A DNA stretch of 50,594 nucleotides, taken from contig CAMAHK010000010.1 of assembly GCA_945834475.1 (NCBI GenBank), forward strand, positions 1 to 50,594, given 5' to 3'. Position numbers and translations under genes: made by a program. A model generated the notes under the pieces. The model was not told where the DNA came from and ran no database searches. It saw only the letters and a program-made list of their open reading frames with translations. How positions within the stretch are numbered: the stretch's first letter is position 1; each line of letters opens with the position of its first letter. This stretch comes from an uncultured Verrucomicrobiota bacterium. GTDB taxonomy: Bacteria > Verrucomicrobiota > Kiritimatiellia > RFP12 > UBA1067. This document shows positions 43,164 to 50,594 of this stretch, in pieces.

Positions 43164-44252
43164 CTAGTCGGCCGACGGGGCGAAACTGTCGACGGTCGGC
43201 GTCTGGCCGGGCACGGTCGTGCGCAGGGAGAAGAGCGCGTTCGTCGCCTTGGCGGGAATCGCGAACTTCTTGCGCGAGGACTGGGCGACGACGTTCGTTT
43301 CCGCGTCGATTTCGTGCTGGTGATCATCCTGAAACGAAATCGTCAGGAAGACGGGGACAGACCCGCGCTGCAGCCGGAGGTTCGCCTTGACGGCGTGTTT
43401 CGACGGCGTGAAGAAGAGCCGCTGTTCGGCGAAGACCGGTGTCTCGGCGGAGACTTCGACGACGGTCGCCTCCGGTTTCGGGCGGAGCGCAAGATAGGTG
43501 GTCGTGCCGCCGAGCGCGAGGAACGTAGCGAGACCGGCGAGAATCCAGGGCTTGCGCCAGCTCGGCGTCGTACCGCGTTGGAGGAGCGAGGCGACGGAAA
43601 AGGGCAGGTAGCGGAAGCGGACCGACTTCGTGTCGGTGTCGTAGAGCACGTAGCACGACTGGCACTGGCCGTCGGCTTCGCGCGGATAGCCGACCGAGCC
43701 GACGTTGACGATGTAGCGTTTGCCGTCCTCGGCCGAGAAGTCTTGCGGCTCAATCCGATAGACCTCGCCACTCGGCCCGACGAGATGCATGAGCGGGACG
43801 TGGGTGTGGCCGACGAAGAGGATTTGCGCGTCCGTCGCGGCGAAGTTCGCGGCGGCCTCGTCGCGCGAGTTGAGATAGTTGAAGGCGGGCGGGTCGGCGA
43901 TGTCGCCGTGGGCGAAGGCCGCGCAGCCGAGCGTAGCCGTGTAGGGGCGTGCGCTGAGCCAGGCGATGTCGTCCGCCGAGAGAACCTCACGGTGACGCTT
44001 GACAGCATCGCTCGCGAGGTCGATGAAGTCCTCGGCGTTGATGCGTCCGGAGACGGCGTCGTCATGGTTGCCGGCGAGCACGATCGTCGCCGTCTGGCGG
44101 ACGAGCGCGAGCGTTTCCGCCGGCAGCGGGCCGTAGCCGACGACGTCCCCAAGGCAGATGACTTTCTCCGCGCCTTCGCGCGACGCATCGTCGAGAACCC
44201 GTTCGAGGGCTTCGAGATTGGCGTGGAGGTCGGAGATGATGGCGTAAATCAT
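43164..44252 (-). CDS. metallophosphoesterase with membrane helix and unknown C-terminal domain
   Basis: 362 residues, transcribed leftward. The calcineurin-like core (about 1-200) has all metal motifs: ISDLHAN, GDVVGYGP, GNHD and GHTHVP. A single membrane helix follows (about 227-250), then a small beta-rich domain (about 260-362) that should lie outside the membrane. The phosphoesterase is therefore cytoplasmic and tethered. Substrate unknown. The start at 44252 is fixed by a promoter 6 bases upstream; the longer frame to 44465 runs through recO. Confidence 0.88.
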   Translation of the reverse strand: MIYAIISDLHANLEALERVLDDASREGAEKVICLGDVVGYGPLPAETLALVRQTATIVLAGNHDDAVSGRINAEDFIDLASDAVKRHREVLSADDIAWLSARPYTATLGCAAFAHGDIADPPAFNYLNSRDEAAANFAATDAQILFVGHTHVPLMHLVGPSGEVYRIEPQDFSAEDGKRYIVNVGSVGYPREADGQCQSCYVLYDTDTKSVRFRYLPFSVASLLQRGTTPSWRKPWILAGLATFLALGGTTTYLALRPKPEATVVEVSAETPVFAEQRLFFTPSKHAVKANLRLQRGSVPVFLTISFQDDHQHEIDAETNVVAQSSRKKFAIPAKATNALFSLRTTVPGQTPTVDSFAPSAD

Positions 44253-44258
44253 GCGCCA

Positions 44259-44267
44259 ATTATAGCA
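44259..44267 (-). promoter_or_regulatory. extended -10 promoter (minus strand), leaderless type
   Basis: On the minus strand TGCTATAAT with TATAAT at 44259-44264, 6 bases before the phosphoesterase ATG at 44252. Confidence 0.75.
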
Positions 44268-44285
44268 CAAATTCAGGCAGTCGTC

Positions 44286-44294
44286 TGATATAAT
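44286..44294 (+). promoter_or_regulatory. extended -10 promoter of recO, leaderless type
   Basis: TGATATAAT with TATAAT at 44289-44294, 7 bases before ATG 44302. Back to back with the phosphoesterase promoter, only 21 bases apart. Confidence 0.75.
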
Positions 44295-44301
44295 ATGTCC
44301 G

Positions 44302-44976
44302 ATGGCCGGAGAAACAGTCAAGACGGAGGCGATTTGTCTTTCGATCACGCCGTGGTCGAAGACGAGCCATGTTGTCTCCTGGCTGACGCCGACCGGGCGG
44401 ATCGGTACGGTCGTGAAGGGGGCCGTGCGGCCGAAGAGCGCGTTTCTTGGACAGTACGATCTCAACTACACGTGCGAGATCCTGTACTATGTCCGTGCCA
44501 AGGGCGATCTCCACGCGCTGCGCGAGTGCGTGCCGCAAAAACTGCGCGAAGAGTTGCGCGGCGACTTCCGGGCGCTCGCGTTCGCGGGGTACGCGCGGAT
44601 GGTCGTCGAGCGGCTTGCGCCGCAGGGTGTCGAGTGCGGGGCGTGGTATGACCTGTTGGTAGGCGTTTTGGACGAGCTGAATGCGTCAGTCGGTCGGCTG
44701 GTGAAGTTCGAACTCGACGTGCTGCATCTGATGGGACTCTTGCCAGAGCTCGAGGCGGACGGCGGGGATTTCATCCTGCGCGGCGAGCGATCGATTCCCG
44801 TGTCACGAGAGGTTGCGGACTATCTACGCGCGGGGTGTCCGGCACGGGTCGACGCACAAATCCCCCTTGACGCGGCAAGGGTAATTGGTGTATTCTATCA
44901 ATTCCATGTCGATCTGCCTCCGAATGTCCGCCGGACAACGCTGGGGTTGATGACACGAACAAATCAAAAAGGTTGA
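44302..44976 (+). CDS. recO: DNA repair protein RecO
   Basis: 224 residues; helps load RecA on gapped DNA together with RecF/RecR. N-terminal OB fold (about 1-80, [23 protein letters not shown] ... KGAVRPKS) and a C-terminal helical domain. The cysteine zinc cluster found in some RecO proteins is absent here. A promoter for the next gene lies inside its 3' end. Confidence 0.88.
   Translation: MAGETVKTEAICLSITPWSKTSHVVSWLTPTGRIGTVVKGAVRPKSAFLGQYDLNYTCEILYYVRAKGDLHALRECVPQKLREELRGDFRALAFAGYARMVVERLAPQGVECGAWYDLLVGVLDELNASVGRLVKFELDVLHLMGLLPELEADGGDFILRGERSIPVSREVADYLRAGCPARVDAQIPLDAARVIGVFYQFHVDLPPNVRRTTLGLMTRTNQKG
44867..44896 (+). promoter_or_regulatory. promoter for the PpiC lipoprotein
   Basis: TTGACG (44867-44872), 18-base spacer, TATTCT (44891-44896). 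It lies within the last part of recO and gives a leader of about 80 bases. Confidence 0.5.
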
Positions 44977-44983
44977 ACAAAAG

Positions 44984-46060
44984 ATGAAGATGATGAAGTT
45001 TGGCGCCGCGGTTCTCGCGGGCGCGCTGATTGCCGGATGCGGTGACAAGAATGAGACCACGGCGGCGGCCGACGAGGCGGTGCTTTCCGTCAATGGCGCG
45101 GTGCTGACGCGGGCTCAGGTCAATGAGGATGTCGCGGCCGTTGTCAAGGCCCAGGGCGACAAGATCCCCGCCGAGCAGCTCGAGTACGCGAAACAGATGA
45201 TGCAGAATCAGGTCGCGCAGAGCTTCATCGTCGAGAACGTGCTCGTCGCGAAGGCGAAGGCCGAGGGCTTTGTCGTGACCGACGCTGACCGCAAGGCCCG
45301 CGAGGAGGAATTCCTCAAGACGATTTCCCGCATGCCCAATGCGCCGAAGACGCTCAAGGAGTATTTCGAGAAGTTTCCGCTGGGCTCCGAGCGCGCGAAG
45401 GCCGAGTTCGAGAACGGCATCCTCATCGACAAGATGATCAAGGACGCGCAGGCGAAGGCCGCGCCGACGGCTGATTACGAGGCCAAGGCGAAGGAGATCA
45501 TCGACAACATCGTCTCCAACAATGCGAGCGCGGCGACGGCTGAGGCCGATGCGCTCAAGAAGATCACGGCGCTCAAGGCCGAGCTCGCGGCGGTTCCGGC
45601 CGATCAGCTGGCGGCGAAGTTCGCGGAGCTCGCGAAGGCGAATTCGGCGTGCCCGTCGTCCGCGAAGGGCGGCGACCTCGGCGAGTTCACGCACGGCCAG
45701 ATGGTCAAGGAGTTCGACGAGGTGGCGTTCAAGCTTGACGTCGGCCAGGTCTCTGATCCGGTGAAGACGCAGTTCGGCTACCACCTCGTCATGACGACGA
45801 AGAAAGTTCCGGCCGTCGAGGCGAAGGGTGATCAGCCGGCCGAACCTGAGAAGGTCCAGGCGAGCCACATCCTCATCAAAACGGGCGATGTCCGTCCGCT
45901 GCCGGAAGCGGCGCAGGTCATTGAGTCTCTCAAGAAGCAGGACGAGCGCGCGTTCGTCCAGAAGTTCGTGATGGATCAGATCAAGTCCGCGAAGATCGAG
46001 GCGATGGCCGACGATTTCAAGCAGTTCGTGCCGTCGGCCGAGACGACGGAGGGAAAGTAA
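44984..46060 (+). CDS. peptidyl-prolyl cis-trans isomerase lipoprotein (PpiC/SurA-like)
   Basis: 358 residues. Lipoprotein signal with lipobox ALIAGC, Cys19 to be lipidated. The N-terminal helical chaperone domain (about 30-180) recalls SurA/PrsA. The parvulin domain (about 222-275) has [21 protein letters not shown] and FGYHLV. A second, shorter segment (HILIKTGD, about 297) may be a partial repeat of the parvulin fold. Likely assists folding of exported proteins in the periplasm. Confidence 0.88.
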   Translation: MKMMKFGAAVLAGALIAGCGDKNETTAAADEAVLSVNGAVLTRAQVNEDVAAVVKAQGDKIPAEQLEYAKQMMQNQVAQSFIVENVLVAKAKAEGFVVTDADRKAREEEFLKTISRMPNAPKTLKEYFEKFPLGSERAKAEFENGILIDKMIKDAQAKAAPTADYEAKAKEIIDNIVSNNASAATAEADALKKITALKAELAAVPADQLAAKFAELAKANSACPSSAKGGDLGEFTHGQMVKEFDEVAFKLDVGQVSDPVKTQFGYHLVMTTKKVPAVEAKGDQPAEPEKVQASHILIKTGDVRPLPEAAQVIESLKKQDERAFVQKFVMDQIKSAKIEAMADDFKQFVPSAETTEGK

Positions 46061-46089
46061 GATTCCCCGTTGAATTGTCCGAACGAAAA

Positions 46090-46098
46090 TGATATACT
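46090..46098 (+). promoter_or_regulatory. extended -10 promoter of the small basic protein gene
   Basis: TGATATACT with TATACT at 46093-46098. Unlike the leaderless set, a ribosome site (GAAAGGA, 46113-46119) follows, leaving a leader of about 25 bases. Confidence 0.6.
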
Positions 46099-46129
46099 AT
46101 AGCCCATTCGTTGAAAGGATTTAAGAAAA

Positions 46130-46285
46130 ATGAGCCAGCACGCATCTCTTAAGGGTTCCGGTAAGATCACCTCCAAGCGTAACGTTCTCAAGCGTTTCGA
46201 GCGCGTCGACCTTCTCCAGAAGCGCGGCGAGTGGAAGGAAGGTAACCGCGGCCTGGGCCTCAAGAAGACGAAGCCCGAAGCCTAA
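46130..46285 (+). CDS. PVC small basic protein
   Basis: 51 residues, begins MSQHASLKGSGKITSKRNVL and ends KKTKPEA. This matches the 'small basic protein' family known from Verrucomicrobia, Lentisphaerae and Chlamydiae, probably a highly expressed ribosome-associated or nucleic-acid-binding protein (function not known to me). Own promoter, good ribosome site and terminator support it as a highly expressed single gene. It is the best taxonomic marker in the window. Confidence 0.85.
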   Translation: MSQHASLKGSGKITSKRNVLKRFERVDLLQKRGEWKEGNRGLGLKKTKPEA

Positions 46286-46312
46286 GCTCGTCTTTATCGA
46301 GCGACTCGCGAG

Positions 46313-46340
46313 CGCACGGACCGTACGGTTCGTGCGTTTT
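46313..46340 (+). terminator. intrinsic terminator of the small basic protein gene
   Basis: CGCACGGACCG (46313-46323) pairs with CGGTTCGTGCG (46326-46336; one G-U pair), followed by TTTT (46337-46340). Confidence 0.8.
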
Positions 46341-46365
46341 GCGTTTGCATGAGAGGCCTTCAGGA

Positions 46366-46374
46366 TGATATAAT
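46366..46374 (+). promoter_or_regulatory. extended -10 promoter of the helicase gene, leaderless type
   Basis: TGATATAAT with TATAAT at 46369-46374, 6 bases before ATG 46381. This selects 46381 over the TTG at 46375. Confidence 0.75.
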
Positions 46375-46380
46375 TTGCGT

Positions 46381-48465
46381 ATGACGGATTTTTCAAAGTT
46401 ACTCAATCCCGAACAGTGTGCGGCCGCGACGGCGGGGGACGGTCCCCTGCTCGTTTTGGCGGCGGCGGGTACGGGTAAGACGCGGACGCTTGTTCATCGC
46501 GTCGCTTATTTGATCGAGCAGGGTGTGCCCGCCGACCGGATTCTTCTTCTGACCTTTACGAACCGTGCGGCGCGCGAGATGCTTGACCGTGCGAAGGCAC
46601 TTTCGGGCGACGATGTCGCGTCCATCTGGTCGGGAACCTTCCACTCCATCTGCGCGCGCTTCCTGCGGCGCTGGGGGTCCGCGCTCGGCTATGCGCCGGG
46701 CTTCCAGATTCTCGACGAGGACGACCAGAAGAAGCTGATCGGCGACATCATCAAGACGTCTGTCCCGGATCCGAAGGACTTTCCGAAGAAGGAGGTGATT
46801 GCGAAGATCATCTCCGAGGCGGCGAACGAGCAGAAGACCGTCCACGCCATCGCGCAACGCTGGATGACGAAGACGGCGGGCATCGATCCGGACGCGATCC
46901 AGGCGATTTACGAGAAGTACGTCGCGCGCAAGCAGGAGCTCGGCTCGATGGACTTCGACGACCTCCTCGTAAACGGGCTTCGGCTCCTCAGGGAGAAGCC
47001 CGCGATCCGCGAGATGCTGCAGGAGCACTTCCTGCACGTCCTTGTCGACGAGTATCAGGATACGAACGGCATTCAGGCCGAGTTCACCGACATCCTCGCC
47101 GCAAAGCACCGCAACATCCTCGCAGTCGGCGACGACTTCCAGTGCATCTACACGTGGCGCGGGGCGCAGATCGAGAACATCCTCGAGTTCCCGAAGCGGT
47201 GGGACGGCTGCCGCGTCATCAAGCTCGAGCGCAACTACCGGTCCGTGCCGTCGGTGTTGGACGTCGCAAACGTCGTGATGAAAGATGCGCCTGGCCAGTT
47301 CGAGAAGACGCTGCGCGCCTACCGTCAAGGCACGGGCGAGAAGCCGTATCTCTTCAAGGTCTACGACGCGAAGAGCCAGGCGAACGAGATCCTGAGCGCG
47401 ATCGGGCGGATGCGCGAGCTCGGCTACCGCTACAGCGACATCGCGATCCTCTACCGCAGCCATTTCCAGTCCATCGACGTGCAGATGTCCCTCGCCCGCA
47501 TGAAGGTGCCGTTTCGGATCACGTCCGGCGTCGGCGTCTTCGAACAGATTCACGTCAAGGACACGCTCGCGTACTTGCGGCTCCTCGTGAATCCGCGGGA
47601 CGAACTCTCGTTCCTCCGTCTCGTCTGCCTCCTCCCGGGTGTCGGCGAGAAGAGCGCGGCGAAGATGTGGGACAAACTCGGCCGCCAGTTCGACGGCTCG
47701 CGCAAGGAAGACCGCGACATTCTCAGCGGACTCTTCGGGGCGAAGGCGAAGACGTACTGGCCGCCGCTCGCGAAGTGCTTCGAGTGTGCGCACGACCACT
47801 TCGCCGAGGATTCCATCGGCGAGATCATCGAGGACTTCTGCGACCTCTTCTACGAGGATCATCTCGGCCGCGAGTGGGAGGAGGCGGATGCGGAGAGTCG
47901 GCTTGAGGATGTCAAGGAACTCGCCGTGCAGATCGCGGGGGGTGAGCTTGGAGACGCCGCGGGCGAGACGCACCGCGGTACGGAGTCGGGACGGGCTCGG
48001 TTGGAAACGTTCTTGGCGGACGTGGCGCTCTTGACCAACCTCGATGCGAAGAAGAATAATCTCGAGCAGGATCAGGTGACGCTCTCGACCGTGCATCAGG
48101 CGAAGGGCATGGAATGGCCGGTCGTTTTCGTGCCGTGGCTCTCGGAGGGCATGTTCCCTTCGGCCAAGGCGCAGGAGGAAGAACGTATGGATGAAGAGCG
48201 GCGCCTCTTCTACGTCGTCGTGACGCGGGCGAAGGACCGTCTCGTGATGGTCTCGCCGTCCATTCGCAAGACGGCGGACGGCGGGATGTTCCCGGTCGAT
48301 GCGTCGATGTTCATCAAGGAAATCCCCGAGGACATGCTGACCGTGCGCCGCGTGAGTTTCACGCCGTCGTACGGCACCGTACCGCGAGCCGCCCCCGGCC
48401 GCGGCGCTTACACGGGAGGCTACTCAGGCGGGTACGGCTATTCGAACAGAACACGGAGGTGGTAA
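46381..48465 (+). CDS. UvrD/PcrA-type superfamily 1 DNA helicase
   Basis: 694 residues; 3'-5' helicase of repair and replication restart. Motifs: AAGTGKT at 28-34 (Walker A), VDEYQDTN (motif II), GDDFQCIYTWRGA (III), LERNYRS (IV), HQAKGMEWPVVFVP (V) and RLFYVVVTRAKD (VI). A palindromic element at 47948-47985 adds a short peptide (AAGETHRGTE) in the 2B region, and another (48376-48407) encodes part of the C-terminal tail. It cannot be told by eye whether it is UvrD, PcrA or Rep. Confidence 0.93.
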   Translation: MTDFSKLLNPEQCAAATAGDGPLLVLAAAGTGKTRTLVHRVAYLIEQGVPADRILLLTFTNRAAREMLDRAKALSGDDVASIWSGTFHSICARFLRRWGSALGYAPGFQILDEDDQKKLIGDIIKTSVPDPKDFPKKEVIAKIISEAANEQKTVHAIAQRWMTKTAGIDPDAIQAIYEKYVARKQELGSMDFDDLLVNGLRLLREKPAIREMLQEHFLHVLVDEYQDTNGIQAEFTDILAAKHRNILAVGDDFQCIYTWRGAQIENILEFPKRWDGCRVIKLERNYRSVPSVLDVANVVMKDAPGQFEKTLRAYRQGTGEKPYLFKVYDAKSQANEILSAIGRMRELGYRYSDIAILYRSHFQSIDVQMSLARMKVPFRITSGVGVFEQIHVKDTLAYLRLLVNPRDELSFLRLVCLLPGVGEKSAAKMWDKLGRQFDGSRKEDRDILSGLFGAKAKTYWPPLAKCFECAHDHFAEDSIGEIIEDFCDLFYEDHLGREWEEADAESRLEDVKELAVQIAGGELGDAAGETHRGTESGRARLETFLADVALLTNLDAKKNNLEQDQVTLSTVHQAKGMEWPVVFVPWLSEGMFPSAKAQEEERMDEERRLFYVVVTRAKDRLVMVSPSIRKTADGGMFPVDASMFIKEIPEDMLTVRRVSFTPSYGTVPRAAPGRGAYTGGYSGGYGYSNRTRRW
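47948..47985. repeat. family A palindromic element in the helicase gene
   Basis: TTGGAGACGCCGCGGGCGAG then ACGCACCGCGGTACGGAG. In frame. Confidence 0.85.
48376..48407. repeat. family A palindromic element at the helicase C-terminus
   Basis: ACCGTACCGCGAGCCGCC then CCCGGCCGCGGCGC. In frame. Confidence 0.8.
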
Positions 48466-48466
48466 G

Positions 48467-49774
48467 ATGGTGGCTGCGAAATTGCTTCTCGACAAGAAAC
48501 GCGAGGGACACGCCCTCGGTTCGGCGGAAATCCGCGAGTTCATCGATGGATTCACGAAGGGCGAGATTCCCGATTATCAGATGGCGGCGATGGCGATGGC
48601 GATCTGCTGTCGCGGCATGACCGACCGCGAGACGGCCGATTTGACGGACGCGATGATGCGCTCGGGCGTCGTCCTCGATTGGAGCGACCTGTCGCTGCCG
48701 ACGGCCGACAAGCATTCGACGGGAGGTGTCGGCGACAAACTCTCGCTCATCATCCAGCCGCTTGCCGCGGCCTGCGGCGTCGCGGTACCCTCGCTGACGG
48801 GACGCGGCCTCGGCATCACGGGCGGCACGGCCGACAAGCTCGAGACGATTCCCGGCTACAACGCGTCGCTTTCGATGGACGATTACCGCAAGGTCGTTTC
48901 CGAAGTCGGTTGCTCGATGACCGTGCAGACGGCGGAGATCTGTCCCGCCGACAAGAAGCTTTACGCGCTCCGCGACGTGACGGGCACGGTCGCGTCGATT
49001 CCGCTCATTTGCGGCTCGATCCTTTCGAAGAAGTGGGCCGAGGGCGCGCAGACGCTCGTCTTCGACGTGAAGTCGGGGTCCGGCGCGTTCATGAAGACGC
49101 GCGAGGATTCCGTGACGCTCGCGACCGCGATGGTCAAGGCGTCGCAGGCGGCGGGACGCAAGGCCGCCGCGCTCGTGACTGATATGAGCGAACCGCTCGG
49201 CTACGCTGTCGGCAACGCGAACGAAGTTGCCGAGGCGATCGAGGCGCTGAAGACGCACTGCGGTACGGAGCCTTCCTGGATATCCCTCTCTGTCGAACTG
49301 GCGGCGCTGATGGTGTCGCTGGCGAAAGACCTGCCGCTCGACGAAGCGCGCGAGCTTTGTTGGACGAAGCTTCGCGACGGTTCGGCGTATGCGAAGTTCG
49401 AGGCGATGGTGAAGGCGCAAGGCGGCGATCTCGACGCGTTTGCTCGTTTCTGCACGAAGCCGACGTTCAAGTTCAAGATTCAGGCGATGCGTTCGGGGTA
49501 CGTGACGCAGGTTGACGCCGAGAAGGTGGGGCGCGTCGCGCTGATGCTTGGCGCGGGACGCGAGAAGACGGGCGACAAGATCGATCCGCTTGCGGGCATT
49601 ACGCTTGCGGTGAAGGTCGGCGACAAGGTCGCGGTCGGCCAGCCCCTCGCGACGCTCGAGAAGTCGACCGAACCCGACGGACTCGAAAAGGCGGCCGCCG
49701 AACTCTACAAGGCCTTCCAGATCGGCTCGGAGAAGCCGGAAGTCGGCTCTCTCATCCTTGAGAAAATTGTTTAA
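48467..49774 (+). CDS. thymidine/pyrimidine-nucleoside phosphorylase
   Basis: 435 residues; phosphorolysis of thymidine or uridine in pyrimidine salvage. The family signature is present (ADKHSTGGVGDKLS, with SLTGRGLGITGGTADKLE). The C-terminal beta domain is complete. Length fits both thymidine phosphorylase and pyrimidine-nucleoside phosphorylase. Residues about 262-268 (KTHCGTE) derive from a palindromic element fragment. Starts 1 base after the helicase stop. Confidence 0.93.
   Translation: MVAAKLLLDKKREGHALGSAEIREFIDGFTKGEIPDYQMAAMAMAICCRGMTDRETADLTDAMMRSGVVLDWSDLSLPTADKHSTGGVGDKLSLIIQPLAAACGVAVPSLTGRGLGITGGTADKLETIPGYNASLSMDDYRKVVSEVGCSMTVQTAEICPADKKLYALRDVTGTVASIPLICGSILSKKWAEGAQTLVFDVKSGSGAFMKTREDSVTLATAMVKASQAAGRKAAALVTDMSEPLGYAVGNANEVAEAIEALKTHCGTEPSWISLSVELAALMVSLAKDLPLDEARELCWTKLRDGSAYAKFEAMVKAQGGDLDAFARFCTKPTFKFKIQAMRSGYVTQVDAEKVGRVALMLGAGREKTGDKIDPLAGITLAVKVGDKVAVGQPLATLEKSTEPDGLEKAAAELYKAFQIGSEKPEVGSLILEKIV
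49252..49270. repeat. family A element fragment in the phosphorylase gene
   Basis: GACGCACTGCGGTACGGAG, the right end of a full element; in frame. Confidence 0.7.
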
Positions 49775-49816
49775 CCTCCATTCTACACCTACACCTTCAA
49801 CCTACACCTCATTCTT

Positions 49817-50521
49817 ATGGTTGATTATTCGGAATTGAAAAAGAAATTCAAGGCGAAGAAGCCAGTCTCGCGGTCCGCGAAGACGAAGGCGGCCGTGAAG
49901 GCTATCGCCCGTGAATACGAGATGAAGAAGGCCGATCTCGGCCTGGGTGCGCCGACATTCAGACGCGGGCCGCTTTTCTATGGGCTCATCATCGTCCTGC
50001 TGGTTGTCTTGGGGGCGCTGATCATTCCGGGGATTACGAGCGGCAGTCTCACGATGGGTAAGAAGCGCATCGAGCGCAACGACCTGATGGCGCGCAAGGC
50101 GATGAACTCGCTGTCGGTCGCGCTCGGCCGCTACAAGTTCCATGTTGGCGACTATCCGACAACGGAGGAGGGGCTTGCCGTTCTCGCCTACCGCAAGCCC
50201 GAGGAACTGCGCAAGATCCGCCGCGCCCACAAGGGATGGGACGGCCCGTATGTCGACCACATCGTGAACGACCCATGGGGACGTCCCTATGTCTACGAGA
50301 CACGTCCCGAAGGCGGTCACCCGATTCTCTACTCGAAGGGACCCGACGGCCGCGCCGGTACGCTCGACGACGTCCTCCCCGACCAGCTCTCGTTCGAGCA
50401 GGCGTTTCGCGACACGTCCTGGACGAACCACTGGGCGCCGGCCGAACTCCGCGGCTATGTCGTCGCCCCCGACGAAGCGACACGAAAGCGCGTCGAGGCG
50501 TCGATGAAGAAATACGACTGA
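49817..50521 (+). CDS. GspG-like pseudopilin domain on a non-pilin membrane anchor
   Basis: 234 residues. The C-terminal domain shows the GspG pattern: GDYPTTEEGLAVL then GWDGPYV, NDPWGRPYVYE and SKGPDGRAGTLDDV, the last being the calcium-binding loop. The N-terminus is not a prepilin signal: about 50 cytoplasmic basic residues precede a membrane helix (about 52-74). So it should not be processed by prepilin peptidase. The leader is pyrimidine-rich without a ribosome site. Role unknown. Confidence 0.82.
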   Translation: MVDYSELKKKFKAKKPVSRSAKTKAAVKAIAREYEMKKADLGLGAPTFRRGPLFYGLIIVLLVVLGALIIPGITSGSLTMGKKRIERNDLMARKAMNSLSVALGRYKFHVGDYPTTEEGLAVLAYRKPEELRKIRRAHKGWDGPYVDHIVNDPWGRPYVYETRPEGGHPILYSKGPDGRAGTLDDVLPDQLSFEQAFRDTSWTNHWAPAELRGYVVAPDEATRKRVEASMKKYD

Positions 50522-50594
50522 GTGCGGAAGTTGCGACCATTTAGTTTTTACCGCAGGTCGCTACGCGACACGCAGAATTGCGCCCGACTCGATT

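Noticed and set aside
1-50594. rRNA, tRNA, tmRNA or integrase genes
   Set aside because: No cloverleaf, rRNA signature or recombinase motif was seen on either strand; small RNAs may have been missed by eye.

Overview
The window looks like a piece of chromosome from an anaerobic member of the PVC group, most likely Kiritimatiellota or a close verrucomicrobial relative. This is inferred from a 51-residue protein of the PVC 'small basic protein' family at 46130-46285, a 2168-residue secreted CotH/lamin-tail protein, an oxygen-sensitive class III ribonucleotide reductase with its activase, many [4Fe-4S] proteins, and high GC. No rRNA, tRNA or CRISPR array was found.

Layout. 2-3449: three exported proteins of unknown function. 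3450-3864: a terminator fused to a promoter, and a possible small RNA. 3865-9161: a type III restriction-modification pair whose Res subunit ends in a LexA/UmuD-like autoprotease domain. 9218-13019: a zinc-binding protein, a SNF2 ATPase, a SWIM protein and a 46-residue tail gene. 13067-13819: dapB. 13851-21858: a tightly overlapping series (aldo/keto reductase, membrane polyferredoxin, ExbB, ExbD, TPR protein, and a vWA protein with a TonB-type membrane helix) followed by ruvA. 21921-31566: secreted hydrolases and the giant CotH protein. 31561-32312: a four-helix-bundle gene bounded by complementary repeat ends. 32372-35004: a thioredoxin-like remnant, a DegT aminotransferase, and DUF975 and DUF805 membrane proteins. 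35226-38927: nrdD, nrdG and an MscS channel. 38956-50521: mostly housekeeping genes (chorismate mutase-Nudix fusion, murI, pteridine-reductase-like SDR, queH, birA, dtd, metallophosphoesterase, recO, PpiC lipoprotein, small basic protein, UvrD-type helicase, pyrimidine phosphorylase, GspG-like protein).

Three features run through the whole window. (1) At least two families of GC-rich palindromic elements sit inside genes and keep the frame, much like Rickettsia palindromic elements; they encode recurring peptides such as VPRCV and AGETHRGT. (2) Eight promoters share an extended -10, TGnTATAAT, only 6-9 bases before the ATG, predicting leaderless mRNAs. (3) Adjacent genes commonly overlap by 4 bases (ATGA/GTGA), suggesting translational coupling.

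The best candidates for new biology are the restriction subunit with an apparent self-cleaving domain, the ExbB/ExbD/TPR/vWA-TonB-like machine, the in-frame palindromic elements, and the four-helix-bundle element resembling an rRNA intervening sequence outside rRNA. All family calls come from reading motifs by eye; no searches were run.
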